Source of the DNA: Dyella flagellata
Lineage (GTDB): Bacteria; Pseudomonadota; Gammaproteobacteria; Xanthomonadales; Rhodanobacteraceae
Reading direction: 5' to 3'
DNA: 64,000 nucleotides
NCBI RefSeq assembly: GCF_030160275.1
Contig: NZ_BSOA01000049.1
Coordinates: forward strand, 1-64,000
Shown here: piece by piece, positions 9,107 to 18,471 of the stretch
Layout of the letters: every line of letters starts with the position of its first letter
Numbering within the stretch: the stretch's first letter is position 1
Notes under the pieces: generated by a model
Databases searched by the model: none
The model's input: the letters and a program-made list of their open reading frames with translations, nothing else
Told to the model about the DNA's origin: nothing
Position numbers and translations under genes: made by a program

Positions 9107-10453
9107 ATGCTCACGTCCCCGATGATACGGGCGATGGCCCTGTTGTCGCTTTTCGCCGCGACCGCAACCCCAGCGCTCGCGCAAACCGCCAACACCTACG
9201 TCGACTTCGGCACGCCGCTGCCGCAGGCGCTCGCCCCCGATCCTTTCTCCAGTTCGATTTCCACCTATGGCCAGAACGGCGGCTCGATCATTGCCAGTGC
9301 GACGCAACGCAGCAATCTTGCCGGCCTCGGCCTTGGACTGTATCGGGTTCCCCTGCAGTGGAACGGCGGCAACATCATTTCCGGCGCTGCCTATGGACCT
9401 ACCAATATTTCCGGCGACCAATGGGTCAGCGGCATCAAAAACCTGGGCGCGCAGCCGATGATTGTGGTGGCAGGATCGAGCAACAACAACTTCTCTCCCG
9501 ATGATGCCGCGGCGCTGGTGCAGCACTTCAATCCCGGCAATCCGGTCGCCTACTGGGTAATCGGCAACGAGCCCGACAACGATCACATGAGCATGGCTGC
9601 GTATTGCACGCTGTTCAACGCCACTGTGGACAAGATGAAAGCGGTCGATCCCACCATCAAGGTCGCGGGGCCGGCATGGTCGCACTACAACCAAAGCGAC
9701 CTGCAGGCCTTTCTCGATTGCGCGGGATCGAAGGTGGATGTGATCGACTATCACCACTACGCCATGGGTAGCAGCTATCTCGACAATGCGACAGCGCTGG
9801 CGCAGACGTCGGACTGGGAAAACGAAATCACCCAGCTGCGGCAGATGATCAACGCCACCGTGCCGCAGCGGGCTGCGGCGATCGAGATTCAGGTCGGCGA
9901 GTACAACTGGTCATGGCGTACGGGCGACGGCTATCCCGGACGGAACGGTGACGACCGCTTCTATCAGGGCGTGGTCACGGTATGGTCGGCGTCCGTGGCC
10001 GGGCACATCATGCGTGCCGGCGGCCGTGGCCATCAGTACTCCGACCAGAACGGTGCGCTCGGCCTCACTTTCGAAAAACAAAGCGATGCCACCTACTACG
10101 GCCAGCAGATCGATGCGCCGATGCCGATCTACCAGGGCCTGCGCATGTTCAGCGGCGGCCATTTGTTCCGCCCCTTCGGCAGCATCGCCGTGTCGGCTTC
10201 CACCGCGCTCGCCAATGTCGAGGTATTCGCCTCGACGAACGGGCAGAACATCGTGATGATCAACAAGGACCCCGCCACCACGCAAACCGCGATTGTGCAA
10301 GCCAGCGGAACCACGGCAAGCACCGTCGATGTATGGCAGACGGACAACAACGCGCCGTTCCAGGCGCCGCAGCTCGTGGCGAGTCTCGCGCTGAGCAATG
10401 GCCTCAGCTATGCGTTGCCGCCCTATTCGGTGACTACGTTTGTCTTTCGATGA
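9107..10453 (+). CDS. Secreted glycoside hydrolase, clan GH-A type
   Basis: A 448-residue protein with a clear signal peptide (MLTSPMIRAMALLSLFAATATPALA, cleaved near residue 25). The middle resembles a (beta/alpha)8 barrel: YWVIGNEPDND places a candidate acid/base Glu155 after Asn, and IEIQVGEYNWSW places a candidate nucleophile Glu265. The last 90 residues form a beta-sandwich ending LPPYSVTTFVF, as in GH30/39/79 enzymes. The exact family and sugar are not assigned. The start has an upstream TAAGGATGAAG. The 205 bases after it, before valS, are GC-rich and contain no gene. Confidence 0.75.
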   Translation: MLTSPMIRAMALLSLFAATATPALAQTANTYVDFGTPLPQALAPDPFSSSISTYGQNGGSIIASATQRSNLAGLGLGLYRVPLQWNGGNIISGAAYGPTNISGDQWVSGIKNLGAQPMIVVAGSSNNNFSPDDAAALVQHFNPGNPVAYWVIGNEPDNDHMSMAAYCTLFNATVDKMKAVDPTIKVAGPAWSHYNQSDLQAFLDCAGSKVDVIDYHHYAMGSSYLDNATALAQTSDWENEITQLRQMINATVPQRAAAIEIQVGEYNWSWRTGDGYPGRNGDDRFYQGVVTVWSASVAGHIMRAGGRGHQYSDQNGALGLTFEKQSDATYYGQQIDAPMPIYQGLRMFSGGHLFRPFGSIAVSASTALANVEVFASTNGQNIVMINKDPATTQTAIVQASGTTASTVDVWQTDNNAPFQAPQLVASLALSNGLSYALPPYSVTTFVFR

Positions 10454-10658
10454 TGTTCGGTAGGTCGGGGTGAGGCCCAGCAGGGCGGGGGCGGGCCGCT
10501 CCCCCGACCCTGCTCCCGGTCCGGGGCGGGCTTCGCAGCACCCGGAGGGGGCGCAAAAGCCGCCAACGCTTGGGCTGCCTCGCCCGCGCCCCTTACAATG
10601 CAGGTTTGTATGCCTGTCCACGCGCGCCGGCAGCCGGCGCGCCATTGAAGAGTCCCCG

Positions 10659-13487
10659 ATGGAAAAGAGTTTCGAGCCCCGCCCGATCGAGTCGAAGTGG
10701 TATGCCCGCTGGGAACGCAGCGGCGTATTCCAGCCATCCGGCCGCGGCGAGCCGTACTGCATCCAGCTGCCGCCGCCGAACGTCACCGGCACCTTGCACA
10801 TGGGCCATGCGTTCCAGCAGACGGTGATGGACATGCTGATCCGCTACCAGCGCATGCGCGGCATGAACACGCTGTGGCAGGTCGGCACCGACCACGCCGG
10901 CATCGCCACGCAGAAAATCGTGGAAAACCAGCTCGCCGTCGAAAACAAGACTCGCCACGACCTGGGTCGTGAGCCCTTCGTGGAACGCGTATGGCAATGG
11001 AAGGAGGAATCCGGCTCCACCATCACCAATCAGATGCGCCGCCTCGGCGTGGCCGCCGACTGGACACGCGAACGCTTCACCATGGACGAAGGCCTGTCCG
11101 CCGCGGTGCGCAAGGTGTTCGTGGATTGGTATCGCGCGGGCCTGATCTATCGCGGCAATCGCCTGGTGAACTGGGACCCGGTGCTGGGCACCGCCGTGTC
11201 CGACCTGGAAGTGAACAACGTCGAGCGTGATGGACACATGTGGTCGATCCGCTATCCGGTCACCGATAGCAACGAAAGCCTCGTCGTCGCCACTACCCGT
11301 CCGGAAACCATGCTGGGCGACGTCGCCGTGGCCGTGCATCCGGAAGATGAGCGATATCAGCACCTGATCGGCAAGACGCTCACCCTGCCCCTCGCCAGCC
11401 GCCAGATTCCCGTGATCGCCGACGATTACGTCGACCGCGAGTTCGGTACCGGCTGCGTGAAGATCACACCAGCGCACGACTTCAACGACTACGCCATCGG
11501 CCAGCGTCACGCGCTCGTGCCGATCGATATCTTCACGCTCGACGCGAAGGTCAACGGCAACGCGCCGGCGAAGTATCAGGGCATGGATCGCTACGAAGCG
11601 CGCAAGCTCGTGCTCGCCGATCTCGAAGCGGCCGGACTGCTGGTGGAAACCAAACCGCACAAGCTACAGGTGCCGGTAAGCCAGCGCTCGGACGCGGTAA
11701 TCGAACCGATGCTCACCGACCAGTGGTTCGTCGACCTTACCAGTGACACGCAAAAGGACGGACGCCCGGGCGGCCGCAAGGCCATCACCGAACCCGCGCT
11801 CGATGCGGTGCGTTCGGGCGCGGTCAAGTTCGTACCGGAGAACTGGACCACCACCTATACGCAATGGTTGGAGAACATCCAGGATTGGTGCATCAGCCGC
11901 CAGCTGTGGTGGGGCCATCGCATTCCCGCGTGGTACGACGAGGCCGGGAATATCTTCGTCGGTGAGGACGAGGCCGACGCGCGCAAGCATGCCGCCGTCG
12001 AGCCGGTCGGCAAGTTGAAACAGGATGAAGACGTGCTCGACACCTGGTTCAGCTCCGCCTTGTGGCCGTTCTCCACGCTGGGCTGGCCGTTCAACGGACC
12101 GGTGCAAAACGAGCGCGGCGAAGTGGTCGCCAACTGGGACCACGACAAGATCTTCCTGCCCAGCGCCGTGCTGGTCACCGGCTTCGACATCATCTTCTTC
12201 TGGGTCGCGCGCATGGTGATGGCGACCTTGTACTTCACCGGACAGGTGCCGTTCCGCGAGGTGTACATAAACGCCATCGTGCGCGATGCGGAAGGCCAGA
12301 AGATGTCCAAGTCCAAGGGCAATACGCTGGACCCGCTGGACCTGATCGACGGTATCGAGCTGGCGCCGCTGGTTGAAAAATCCACCAAGTCGCTGCTGAT
12401 TCCGCAAGTGCGCGAGAAAGTCGAAAAGCGTATCCGCAAGGATTATCCGCAAGGCATTCCGGCCATCGGCACCGATGCGCTGCGCTTCACCTTTACCGCG
12501 CTGGCCAGCTACAGCCGCACGATCAATTTCGACATCAAGCGCGCAGAAGGCTACAAGGCGTTCTGCAACAAGCTGTGGAATGCGGCGCGCTTCGTGCTGA
12601 TGAACCTGCCGGAAGGCGAGCTGCCGGCTCCGGCCAAAGGCCCTGTCACCGAGGCCGAACGCTGGATCCTGACGCGGCTGAAGCACACGCTGCTCGAAGT
12701 GGAACAGCACTTTGCGACCTACCGCTTCGACCTGCTGGCCCAGGCGTTGTACGAATTCGTGTGGAACGAATACTGCGATTGGTTCCTGGAACTGTCCAAG
12801 CCAGCCTTGAATGGCGATGACGCAGACGCGGCGGCGTCAACGCGCCATACCTTGCTGGTGGTGCTGGAAACGGTGCTACGCGCGCTGCACCCGATCGTGC
12901 CGTTCATCACCGAGGAAATCTGGCAATCGGTGGCGCCCAAGCTCGGCATCCAGGCTGACAGCATCCTGCAATGCACGTGGCCGGACGCCGGCGAAATCAC
13001 AGCCGACGAAGCGGCCACCGCCGAGATCGAGTGGTTCAAGAATGTGCTCAGCGGCATTCGTCGCATTCGCGCGGAAATGAACATCGCCCCCGGCAAGACT
13101 ATTCCGCTGCTGTTGGCCGACGGCGATGCCGGCGATCGCGCGCGCGCGGCAAAGTTCGCGGCGCAAATCAGCTTCCTCGCACGCGTGGAAGCGCCGCAGT
13201 GGATTGCTTCCGGTGCCGATGAACCCGCCGCCGCGGCAGCCGTGGTCGGTTCGTTGCGCGTGCTGATTCCGCTCGCCGGCTTGATCGATCTCACTGCCGA
13301 AAAAACGCGCCTCGGCAAGGAAATCGCGAAAATCGAAAGCGAGATCAGCAAGTGCGAGAACAAGCTGGGCAACGCCAACTTCGTGGCGAATGCACCGGCG
13401 GAAGTGGTGGCGCAGGAACGTCAGCGTATTGCCGATTGGAGCACGCAACTCGGCGCGTTGCGGGAGCAGATGCGCAAGCTTGGATAA
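10659..13487 (+). CDS. valS: Valyl-tRNA synthetase
   Basis: Charges tRNA-Val in the cytoplasm. The 942-residue class I synthetase has the HIGH signature as HMGH at 47-50 and KMSKS at 548-552. An editing domain lies between them, the anticodon-binding domain follows, and a C-terminal coiled coil ends in [21 protein letters not shown]. The start at 10659 gives [15 protein letters not shown], the normal N-terminus; upstream codons in the same frame are low-complexity and unlikely to be translated. Convergent with rimI. Confidence 0.97.
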   Translation: MEKSFEPRPIESKWYARWERSGVFQPSGRGEPYCIQLPPPNVTGTLHMGHAFQQTVMDMLIRYQRMRGMNTLWQVGTDHAGIATQKIVENQLAVENKTRHDLGREPFVERVWQWKEESGSTITNQMRRLGVAADWTRERFTMDEGLSAAVRKVFVDWYRAGLIYRGNRLVNWDPVLGTAVSDLEVNNVERDGHMWSIRYPVTDSNESLVVATTRPETMLGDVAVAVHPEDERYQHLIGKTLTLPLASRQIPVIADDYVDREFGTGCVKITPAHDFNDYAIGQRHALVPIDIFTLDAKVNGNAPAKYQGMDRYEARKLVLADLEAAGLLVETKPHKLQVPVSQRSDAVIEPMLTDQWFVDLTSDTQKDGRPGGRKAITEPALDAVRSGAVKFVPENWTTTYTQWLENIQDWCISRQLWWGHRIPAWYDEAGNIFVGEDEADARKHAAVEPVGKLKQDEDVLDTWFSSALWPFSTLGWPFNGPVQNERGEVVANWDHDKIFLPSAVLVTGFDIIFFWVARMVMATLYFTGQVPFREVYINAIVRDAEGQKMSKSKGNTLDPLDLIDGIELAPLVEKSTKSLLIPQVREKVEKRIRKDYPQGIPAIGTDALRFTFTALASYSRTINFDIKRAEGYKAFCNKLWNAARFVLMNLPEGELPAPAKGPVTEAERWILTRLKHTLLEVEQHFATYRFDLLAQALYEFVWNEYCDWFLELSKPALNGDDADAAASTRHTLLVVLETVLRALHPIVPFITEEIWQSVAPKLGIQADSILQCTWPDAGEITADEAATAEIEWFKNVLSGIRRIRAEMNIAPGKTIPLLLADGDAGDRARAAKFAAQISFLARVEAPQWIASGADEPAAAAAVVGSLRVLIPLAGLIDLTAEKTRLGKEIAKIESEISKCENKLGNANFVANAPAEVVAQERQRIADWSTQLGALREQMRKLG

Positions 13488-13502
13488 CCCGCAAAATTCC
13501 CT

Positions 13503-13525
13503 CCCTCTCCCCTCCGGGGAGAGGG
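13503..13525. terminator. CCCTCTCCCC hairpin between valS and rimI
   Basis: A perfect 10-bp stem CCCTCTCCCC/GGGGAGAGGG with a 3-base loop sits between the 3' ends of two convergent genes. There is no clear T tract. It belongs to a hairpin family also seen at 44086, 56476 and 60198. Confidence 0.55.
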
Positions 13526-13558
13526 TTGGGGTGAGGGGTAGACCTCGCGCGAAGCTGC

Positions 13559-14029
13559 TTACCGCAGCTCGAACTCCAACGCCATGACGATCGCATCCTC
13601 ACGCCCCTCATGCGCCGGGTAATAGCGCGGCCGGCGCCCGATCTGGTGAAAACCCAGCGACGCATACAACGCTTGCGCATTGGGATTGGACGGCCGTACT
13701 TCCAGGAACACGCGCTCGGCGCCGTTCCAGCGCGCGATATCCAGCAGGCGTTTCATCAGATGGCGACCAAAGCCCTGTCCGCGCTGATTCGGGGCAATGC
13801 ACACGTTCAGCACATGCGCCTCGCCGGCGCCGGTCGAAAGGATGCCGTAGCCGATGATGTCGCCATCCAGGCACAACACCCACGAAGGATGCCCGGCTTT
13901 CAGGCAATCGCCAAAAATGCCCTGGCTCCAGGGAAAATCGTAGGAAGCATGTTCCAGTTCGCTGACTCGCGGCAGGTCTTCCCGCCGCATCGCACGCATC
14001 TCCAGCGAGGGGCGCGCGACCGCAACCAT
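13559..14029 (-). CDS. rimI: Ribosomal protein S18-alanine N-acetyltransferase RimI
   Basis: A GNAT-fold acetyltransferase of 156 residues. The acetyl-CoA loop is NQRGQGFGRHLMKRLLD, preceded by the strand AHVLNVCIAP, and the C-terminal NPNAQALYASLGFHQIGRRPRYYP is typical of RimI. The start at 14029 overlaps the stop of the upstream HolD-like gene (TAATG), so the two are translationally coupled; this is the holD-rimI order known in E. coli. Confidence 0.93.
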   Translation of the reverse strand: MVAVARPSLEMRAMRREDLPRVSELEHASYDFPWSQGIFGDCLKAGHPSWVLCLDGDIIGYGILSTGAGEAHVLNVCIAPNQRGQGFGRHLMKRLLDIARWNGAERVFLEVRPSNPNAQALYASLGFHQIGRRPRYYPAHEGREDAIVMALEFELR

Positions 14030-14514
14030 TAGCGGCCTCCAGCCGCCAGTGCGCGGCGCAGAGCCCGCATGGCCTGCCACAACCGCCGCTTGGCGCTGGC
14101 CTGCGTCAGGATCTCCGCTGGCGCATCCGCCAGCACGATATGCGCATCACGCATCACCTGCGCCGGCAGGCCACGCCCCAGCGCATGCGCCTGGGCCTGG
14201 CCGAACACCAGATAGGCCGGAGCATGCGGCACCTGCATGGCCTCACCATCCAGCGCCTCGATACGCGGCGCACGTGTAAGCTGCGCACCAAAGGCAGACA
14301 GCGCGCGCCCCAGCAGGTCCAGTTCACGCACTGCGCAGCCGGGCGGCAGCACCACCACCACACCAGCGTTGGCTGGCGCCGGCTGAGTCTCGATCGGCTT
14401 GGCAGCTGGTTGCGCCGGCTCGGCCTCGGAAACCGCACGCCGTTGCCACGCCACCACGCCCAGCGCACGCAGCACGCGGGCTCGATGCGCGGGACTGGCA
14501 ATGACTGCGTTCAT
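14029..14514 (-). CDS. Putative DNA polymerase III psi subunit (HolD-like)
   Basis: A 161-residue protein lying between pssA and rimI with overlapping stop/start codons on both sides. The N-terminus (RARVLRALGVVAWQRR) resembles the chi-binding start of E. coli HolD. The end (LTQASAKRRLWQAMRALRRAL) matches the HolD C-terminal helix pattern in which A..R..LW is conserved. The centre is rich in Ala and Pro. HolD is very divergent between families, so the call rests on position next to rimI, size and these two short resemblances. Confidence 0.58.
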   Translation of the reverse strand: MNAVIASPAHRARVLRALGVVAWQRRAVSEAEPAQPAAKPIETQPAPANAGVVVVLPPGCAVRELDLLGRALSAFGAQLTRAPRIEALDGEAMQVPHAPAYLVFGQAQAHALGRGLPAQVMRDAHIVLADAPAEILTQASAKRRLWQAMRALRRALAAGGR

Positions 14515-15287
14515 GCCGCTCCACGACGCGGGCGCCTGCGGTGCGTGGCGAGGCCCCACATGGTCACGATCGGCCCCGACAGCAGGAACAGGGAAAACAC
14601 CGCCAGCAGCACGTCCGGTGGATCGACAAAGAAAGGCACCAGGATCAGCACGGCCATCAAGATCCACAGGAACGGTACCTTGTCGCCCATCGGCAAGGAC
14701 TTGAAGCTGTAGTAGCGGAAGCGGCTCACCATCAGCAAGCCTACGATCAACGCCATGAACGGCATGACATTGTTCAGCTCGTCACCGTGAAGGCCCCAGC
14801 GCTCCATGCTCCACACGAACGACATGCACACCGCCGCCGCCGCGGGGCTGGGCAAGCCTTGGAAGTAACGCTTGTCGGCCACGCCCACCTGGGTATTGAA
14901 GCGCGCCAGGCGCAGCGCGGCGCATACGGCATAGATGAATGCCGCCGCCCAACCGATGTTACCTGGCAGCGGCCCATATTCACGCAGGCTGGAGAGCGAC
15001 CAGTTGTACATCACCAGCGATGGCGCCAGGCCAAAACTCACCAGGTCCGACAGCGAGTCATACTGCACGCCGAATTCGCTTTGCGTATGGGTAAGCCGCG
15101 CCACCCGGCCGTCGATTCCGTCCAGCAGGGCGGCCACGAACACGGCAATGGCAGCGTCCGTGAAACGTCCCCCGATGCTCACCACGATGGCGTAGAAGCC
15201 GGCGAACATCGCGCCGGTGGTGAACAGGTTCGGCAGTAGATAGATACCGCGATGCCGCGGCGCCCGTGCGGGGGTCGTCTCGCTCAT
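14511..15287 (-). CDS. pssA: CDP-diacylglycerol-serine O-phosphatidyltransferase
   Basis: Makes phosphatidylserine, the precursor of phosphatidylethanolamine, in the inner membrane. The 258-residue protein carries the CDP-alcohol phosphotransferase motif DG-x2-AR-x8-G-x3-D-x3-D as DGRVAR...G...DSLSD near residues 58-80. It has several hydrophobic helices and a basic C-terminus. It is the first gene of a pssA-holD-like-rimI set, its stop overlapping the next start (ATGA). The 279 bases up to the divergent DUF4124 gene contain no gene. Confidence 0.94.
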   Translation of the reverse strand: MSETTPARAPRHRGIYLLPNLFTTGAMFAGFYAIVVSIGGRFTDAAIAVFVAALLDGIDGRVARLTHTQSEFGVQYDSLSDLVSFGLAPSLVMYNWSLSSLREYGPLPGNIGWAAAFIYAVCAALRLARFNTQVGVADKRYFQGLPSPAAAAVCMSFVWSMERWGLHGDELNNVMPFMALIVGLLMVSRFRYYSFKSLPMGDKVPFLWILMAVLILVPFFVDPPDVLLAVFSLFLLSGPIVTMWGLATHRRRPRRGAA

Positions 15288-15566
15288 GAAGCCATCCGTG
15301 ATGGAATGGCCGGCAGTTTAGCAGGGTGGTGGCGAAGTCCAGGGATGGGAACGAAGCCCCTGTCCAGCGCATGGGGCGGGGGCGTCGGAATTGCTCCGGC
15401 CAGGCATCGGCCATGACCGGTTCCCGCTTGCCTGGTCCGGTCCATCTCGGCCCAAACGTGCTTACAAGCACGTTCCACACACTCCGTGCACGTCGCCCGC
15501 TTGAGTCCCGGCCGCGCCGGTTGTTAACTAGCCGTGTTTCCCTTCATCCCTTCCCGGAGTCTACCC

Positions 15567-16007
15567 ATGCGTCGACTGTCCATCGCCCTGGCGCTGCTGC
15601 TGATCGCGCCCCTGGCCTGCGCCCAGGTTTACAAATGGACCGACGCCCACGGCACCGTCCATTACTCAGAAACGCCCCCGCCGACCGGCACCAAGTACAG
15701 CCAGGTCAGCGTGAACGCCGGCACTTCCGCGCCGGCCGCTCAGGAAAATTCACCCGCCGCCGCATCGAGCAGCAGTTCCAGCTCATCGGGTAGCGGCAGC
15801 AGCGCGCCGCAGGCACCCATGCAAGACACGCCGGAGAACCGCGCCAAGCTTTGCACCACGCTGAAAGCCAGCATCGGCACCCTGGAGGGCAAGGGCCCGG
15901 TGGTGATGAGCAATGGCGGACAGCAGCAGTTGCTCAACGCCGACCAGCGCAAGCAGCAACTGGACGCCAGCCAGTCGCAATACAGCCAGTTCTGCGCCAA
16001 TCAGTAG
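15567..16007 (+). CDS. Secreted DUF4124-domain protein
   Basis: A 146-residue periplasmic or secreted protein. A signal peptide ([19 protein letters not shown]) is followed by the short DUF4124 motif [20 protein letters not shown] serine-rich linker of about 30 residues comes next, and a polar C-terminus has Gln-rich heptads ([14 protein letters not shown]). DUF4124 proteins are common in Xanthomonadales; the role is unknown. The start at 15567 follows TTCCCGGAG. Confidence 0.82.
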   Translation: MRRLSIALALLLIAPLACAQVYKWTDAHGTVHYSETPPPTGTKYSQVSVNAGTSAPAAQENSPAAASSSSSSSSGSGSSAPQAPMQDTPENRAKLCTTLKASIGTLEGKGPVVMSNGGQQQLLNADQRKQQLDASQSQYSQFCANQ

Positions 16008-16025
16008 GGCGAAAATCGGTGGACA

Positions 16026-16086
16026 TAGGCTGGGATGGCAATCCCAGCGCTCTGATGACCTTACTGGGAGGGTCATCCCGACCTAC
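16026..16086. repeat. REP-like palindromic repeat, double form (degenerate)
   Basis: TAGGCTGGGATGGCAATCCC at the left and GGTCATCCCGACCTAC at the right form an imperfect inverted pair between the DUF4124 gene and proS. The right arm has several changes from the family pattern. Confidence 0.65.
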
Positions 16087-16168
16087 CCAGCTTGCCTATT
16101 GCCTTCCCAGCTTGCCCCAAGCTGCCGGCTATAATCGTCCCTTTACTCCGACAGCCGACCAGCCTCTC

Positions 16169-17866
16169 ATGCGCCTAAGCCAATTCCACCTGGGCACCGT
16201 CAAGGAAGTTCCCGCCGATGCGGAGATCTCCAGCCATCAGCTGATGATCCGCTCCGGCATGATCCGCAAGCTCGCCGCCGGCCTGTACACCTGGTCGCCG
16301 CTGGGCCTGCGCGTGCTGCGCAAGGTGGAAAACGTGGTGCGCGAGGAAATGAACCGCGCCGGCGCGATCGAAATGCTGATGCCCTCGGTGCAGCCGCGCG
16401 AGCTGTGGGAGGAAACCGGCCGCTGGGAAAAATTCGGCGGCCAGCTGCTGAAGATCAAGGACCGCAAGGAACAGGAGTTCTGCTACGGCCCTACGCATGA
16501 AGAGGTCGTCACCGATTTCGCGCGCAATGAGCTGAAGAGCTACAAGCAGCTGCCGGTGAACTTCTACCAGATCCAGACCAAGTTCCGCGACGAGATCCGC
16601 CCACGCTTCGGCGTGATGCGCGCGCGCGAATTCCTGATGAAGGATGCCTATTCCTTCCATCTCACGCAGGAATCGCTAGCTGAAACTTATGAGGTGATGT
16701 ACCAGGCGTACGCGCGTATCTTCACGCGCCTGGGACTTAAGTTCCGCGCGGTGCAGGCCGATACCGGCGCCATTGGCGGCAACGCCAGCCATGAATTCCA
16801 GGTGCTGGCCGAATCTGGCGAAGACTTGCTGGCCTTCTCCGATGCCTCCGAATACGCCGCCAACCTTGAAAAAGCCGAGGCGATGGCGCCCGCCGGCACC
16901 CGCCCTGCGCCTGCGGCAACGCTGCAGCGCGTGGATACGCCACGCGTACGTACGGTGGAAGAAGTCACCCGGCATTTCGGCATCACAGCCGATCGCGTCG
17001 TGAAGACCGTGCTGGTGCGTGGTCAAGCAGGCCTGGTCGCCTTGTGCCTGCGCGGTGACCACGACATCAACGAAGTGAAAGCCAGCAAGCTGCCGGAGCT
17101 GCCCGGCGAATCCGTACTCGCCTCCGATGAGGAAATCCTCGCCGCGGTAGGTGTGCGTCCGGGCTTTATCGGACCGGCCGGACTGCCCGACTCCATTCCC
17201 GTGATCGTCGATCGCAGCGCTGCGGTGCTGGCCGATTTCGTATGCGGCGGCAATCTCAACGATACGCACTACACCGGCGCCAATTGGGAACGTGATGCGC
17301 GCATCACGCGCGTGGAAGACATTCGCCAGGTGGTGGTGGGCGATCCTTCGCCGGACGGCCACGGCAGCCTGCAGATCGCGCGTGGCATCGAAGTGGGCCA
17401 TGTGTTCCAGCTTGGCAACAAATATGCGCAAGCGCTGGATGCCACCGTGCTCGACGACCAGGGCAAGAAGCAGGTGATGCTGATGGGCTGCTACGGCATC
17501 GGCGTCAGCCGTATCGTCGCCGCTGCCATCGAGCAGCGCCACGACGAAGCGGGCATCATCTGGCCCGAGCCGATGGCGCCGTGGCGCGTGGCCGTGTGCG
17601 TGATCAATCCCAAGAACGCGCCAGAAGTGAACGCTGCTGCCGAGTCGCTGTACAACGAACTCAGCGCGCGCGGCATCGAAAGCGTGCTGGACGATCGAGG
17701 CCTACGCCCCGGCGCAATGTTCGCCGACATGGAATTGATCGGCATTCCGCATCGCGTGGTGGTAAGCGAGCGTGGCCTGTCCGCCGGCACGCTGGAATAT
17801 CGCGCCCGTACTGCCAGCGAAAGCAGCGCCATTACGCGCGACGAGCTATTTGAGATATTGAGCTAA
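16169..17866 (+). CDS. proS: Prolyl-tRNA synthetase (bacterial type with editing domain)
   Basis: A 565-residue class II synthetase. The N-terminal catalytic half ([19 protein letters not shown]; later [28 protein letters not shown]) is split by the INS/YbaK-type editing domain at about 225-405. The motif 3 region [17 protein letters not shown] and the anticodon-binding domain follow. The start at 16169 gives the normal N-terminus; the open frame further upstream overlaps the DUF4124 gene and the repeat. A strong terminator follows. Confidence 0.97.
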   Translation: MRLSQFHLGTVKEVPADAEISSHQLMIRSGMIRKLAAGLYTWSPLGLRVLRKVENVVREEMNRAGAIEMLMPSVQPRELWEETGRWEKFGGQLLKIKDRKEQEFCYGPTHEEVVTDFARNELKSYKQLPVNFYQIQTKFRDEIRPRFGVMRAREFLMKDAYSFHLTQESLAETYEVMYQAYARIFTRLGLKFRAVQADTGAIGGNASHEFQVLAESGEDLLAFSDASEYAANLEKAEAMAPAGTRPAPAATLQRVDTPRVRTVEEVTRHFGITADRVVKTVLVRGQAGLVALCLRGDHDINEVKASKLPELPGESVLASDEEILAAVGVRPGFIGPAGLPDSIPVIVDRSAAVLADFVCGGNLNDTHYTGANWERDARITRVEDIRQVVVGDPSPDGHGSLQIARGIEVGHVFQLGNKYAQALDATVLDDQGKKQVMLMGCYGIGVSRIVAAAIEQRHDEAGIIWPEPMAPWRVAVCVINPKNAPEVNAAAESLYNELSARGIESVLDDRGLRPGAMFADMELIGIPHRVVVSERGLSAGTLEYRARTASESSAITRDELFEILS

Positions 17867-17880
17867 TCCCCGTTATGGAT

Positions 17881-17906
17881 AAGGCCGCCTAGCGCGGCCT
17901 TTTTCT
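17881..17906 (+). terminator. Rho-independent terminator after proS
   Basis: An 8-bp stem AAGGCCGC/GCGGCCTT with a 5-base loop is followed directly by TTTTCTT, a classic intrinsic terminator for proS. Confidence 0.9.
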
Positions 17907-18059
17907 TAGCTTCGCAAGCGCTGAAAAGCATTTTCTTGACGCAAGCGCGCTTTACAATTTTGTCTTTAATGGGAGAGAATCAAAAATACATGCGGGCATT
18001 TATTTCCAAATCCAACAGCCCGCAATGTCCTATTCATTCTCTTTACCGGAGTCCGCTTC

Positions 18060-18389
18060 ATGGCCATTGATATCAAGAGCCTCAACCATAACCAACTCAA
18101 TGACCTGATCCAGAAGGCGCAGGCGCGCCAACAGGAATTGGAGAAGGAAAAAGTCACCCGCGTGCGCGAAAAGGTGCAAGCCTTGCTGAAGGCCGAAGGC
18201 ATCAGCTTCGAGGAAGTATTCGGTGGCGGTGCCGCCGTACGCGGCAAGCGCCGCGCCACGGGTTCGGTAGCGCCCAAATACCGCAACCCCGCCGATCCGG
18301 AACAGACCTGGTCCGGCCGTGGCAAGCGTCCGCGCTGGTTCAACGATGCATTGAAGGCCGGCAAGAAGGAAAAGGATCTGGCGATCTGA
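18060..18389 (+). CDS. H-NS family nucleoid-associated protein
   Basis: A 109-residue H-NS/BpH3-type protein. The N-terminal part is a charged coiled coil for oligomerisation (NQLNDLIQKAQARQQELEKEK). The C-terminal DNA-binding motif is YRNPADPEQTWSGRGKRPRW (about 75-94). Such proteins silence AT-rich DNA. The gene has its own unit: the proS terminator lies upstream, and the AT-rich 17930-18059 stretch is likely to hold its promoter, although no element there has good spacing. An intrinsic terminator follows. Confidence 0.94.
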   Translation: MAIDIKSLNHNQLNDLIQKAQARQQELEKEKVTRVREKVQALLKAEGISFEEVFGGGAAVRGKRRATGSVAPKYRNPADPEQTWSGRGKRPRWFNDALKAGKKEKDLAI

Positions 18390-18410
18390 ATTTATCCGGG
18401 TCGCACGCGC

Positions 18411-18441
18411 AACGCCGGCCTAGAGCCGGCGTTGTTGTTTT
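18411..18441 (+). terminator. Rho-independent terminator after the H-NS gene
   Basis: A 9-bp stem AACGCCGGC/GCCGGCGTT, 5-base loop CTAGA, followed by GTTGTTTT. Confidence 0.85.
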
Positions 18442-18443
18442 GC

Positions 18444-18471
18444 GTAGGCCGGGATGGTAATCCCAACCTAT
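18444..18471. repeat. REP-like palindromic repeat, single form
   Basis: GTAGGCCGGGAT and ATCCCAACCTA arms, a diverged single unit between the H-NS gene and the convergent exporter gene, touching the stop codon of the latter. Confidence 0.65.

Noticed and set aside
17936-17958. TTGACG and TACAAT upstream of the H-NS gene as a sigma-70 promoter
   Set aside because: The spacer would be only 11 bases; no other pair in the region has good spacing, so no promoter was called.
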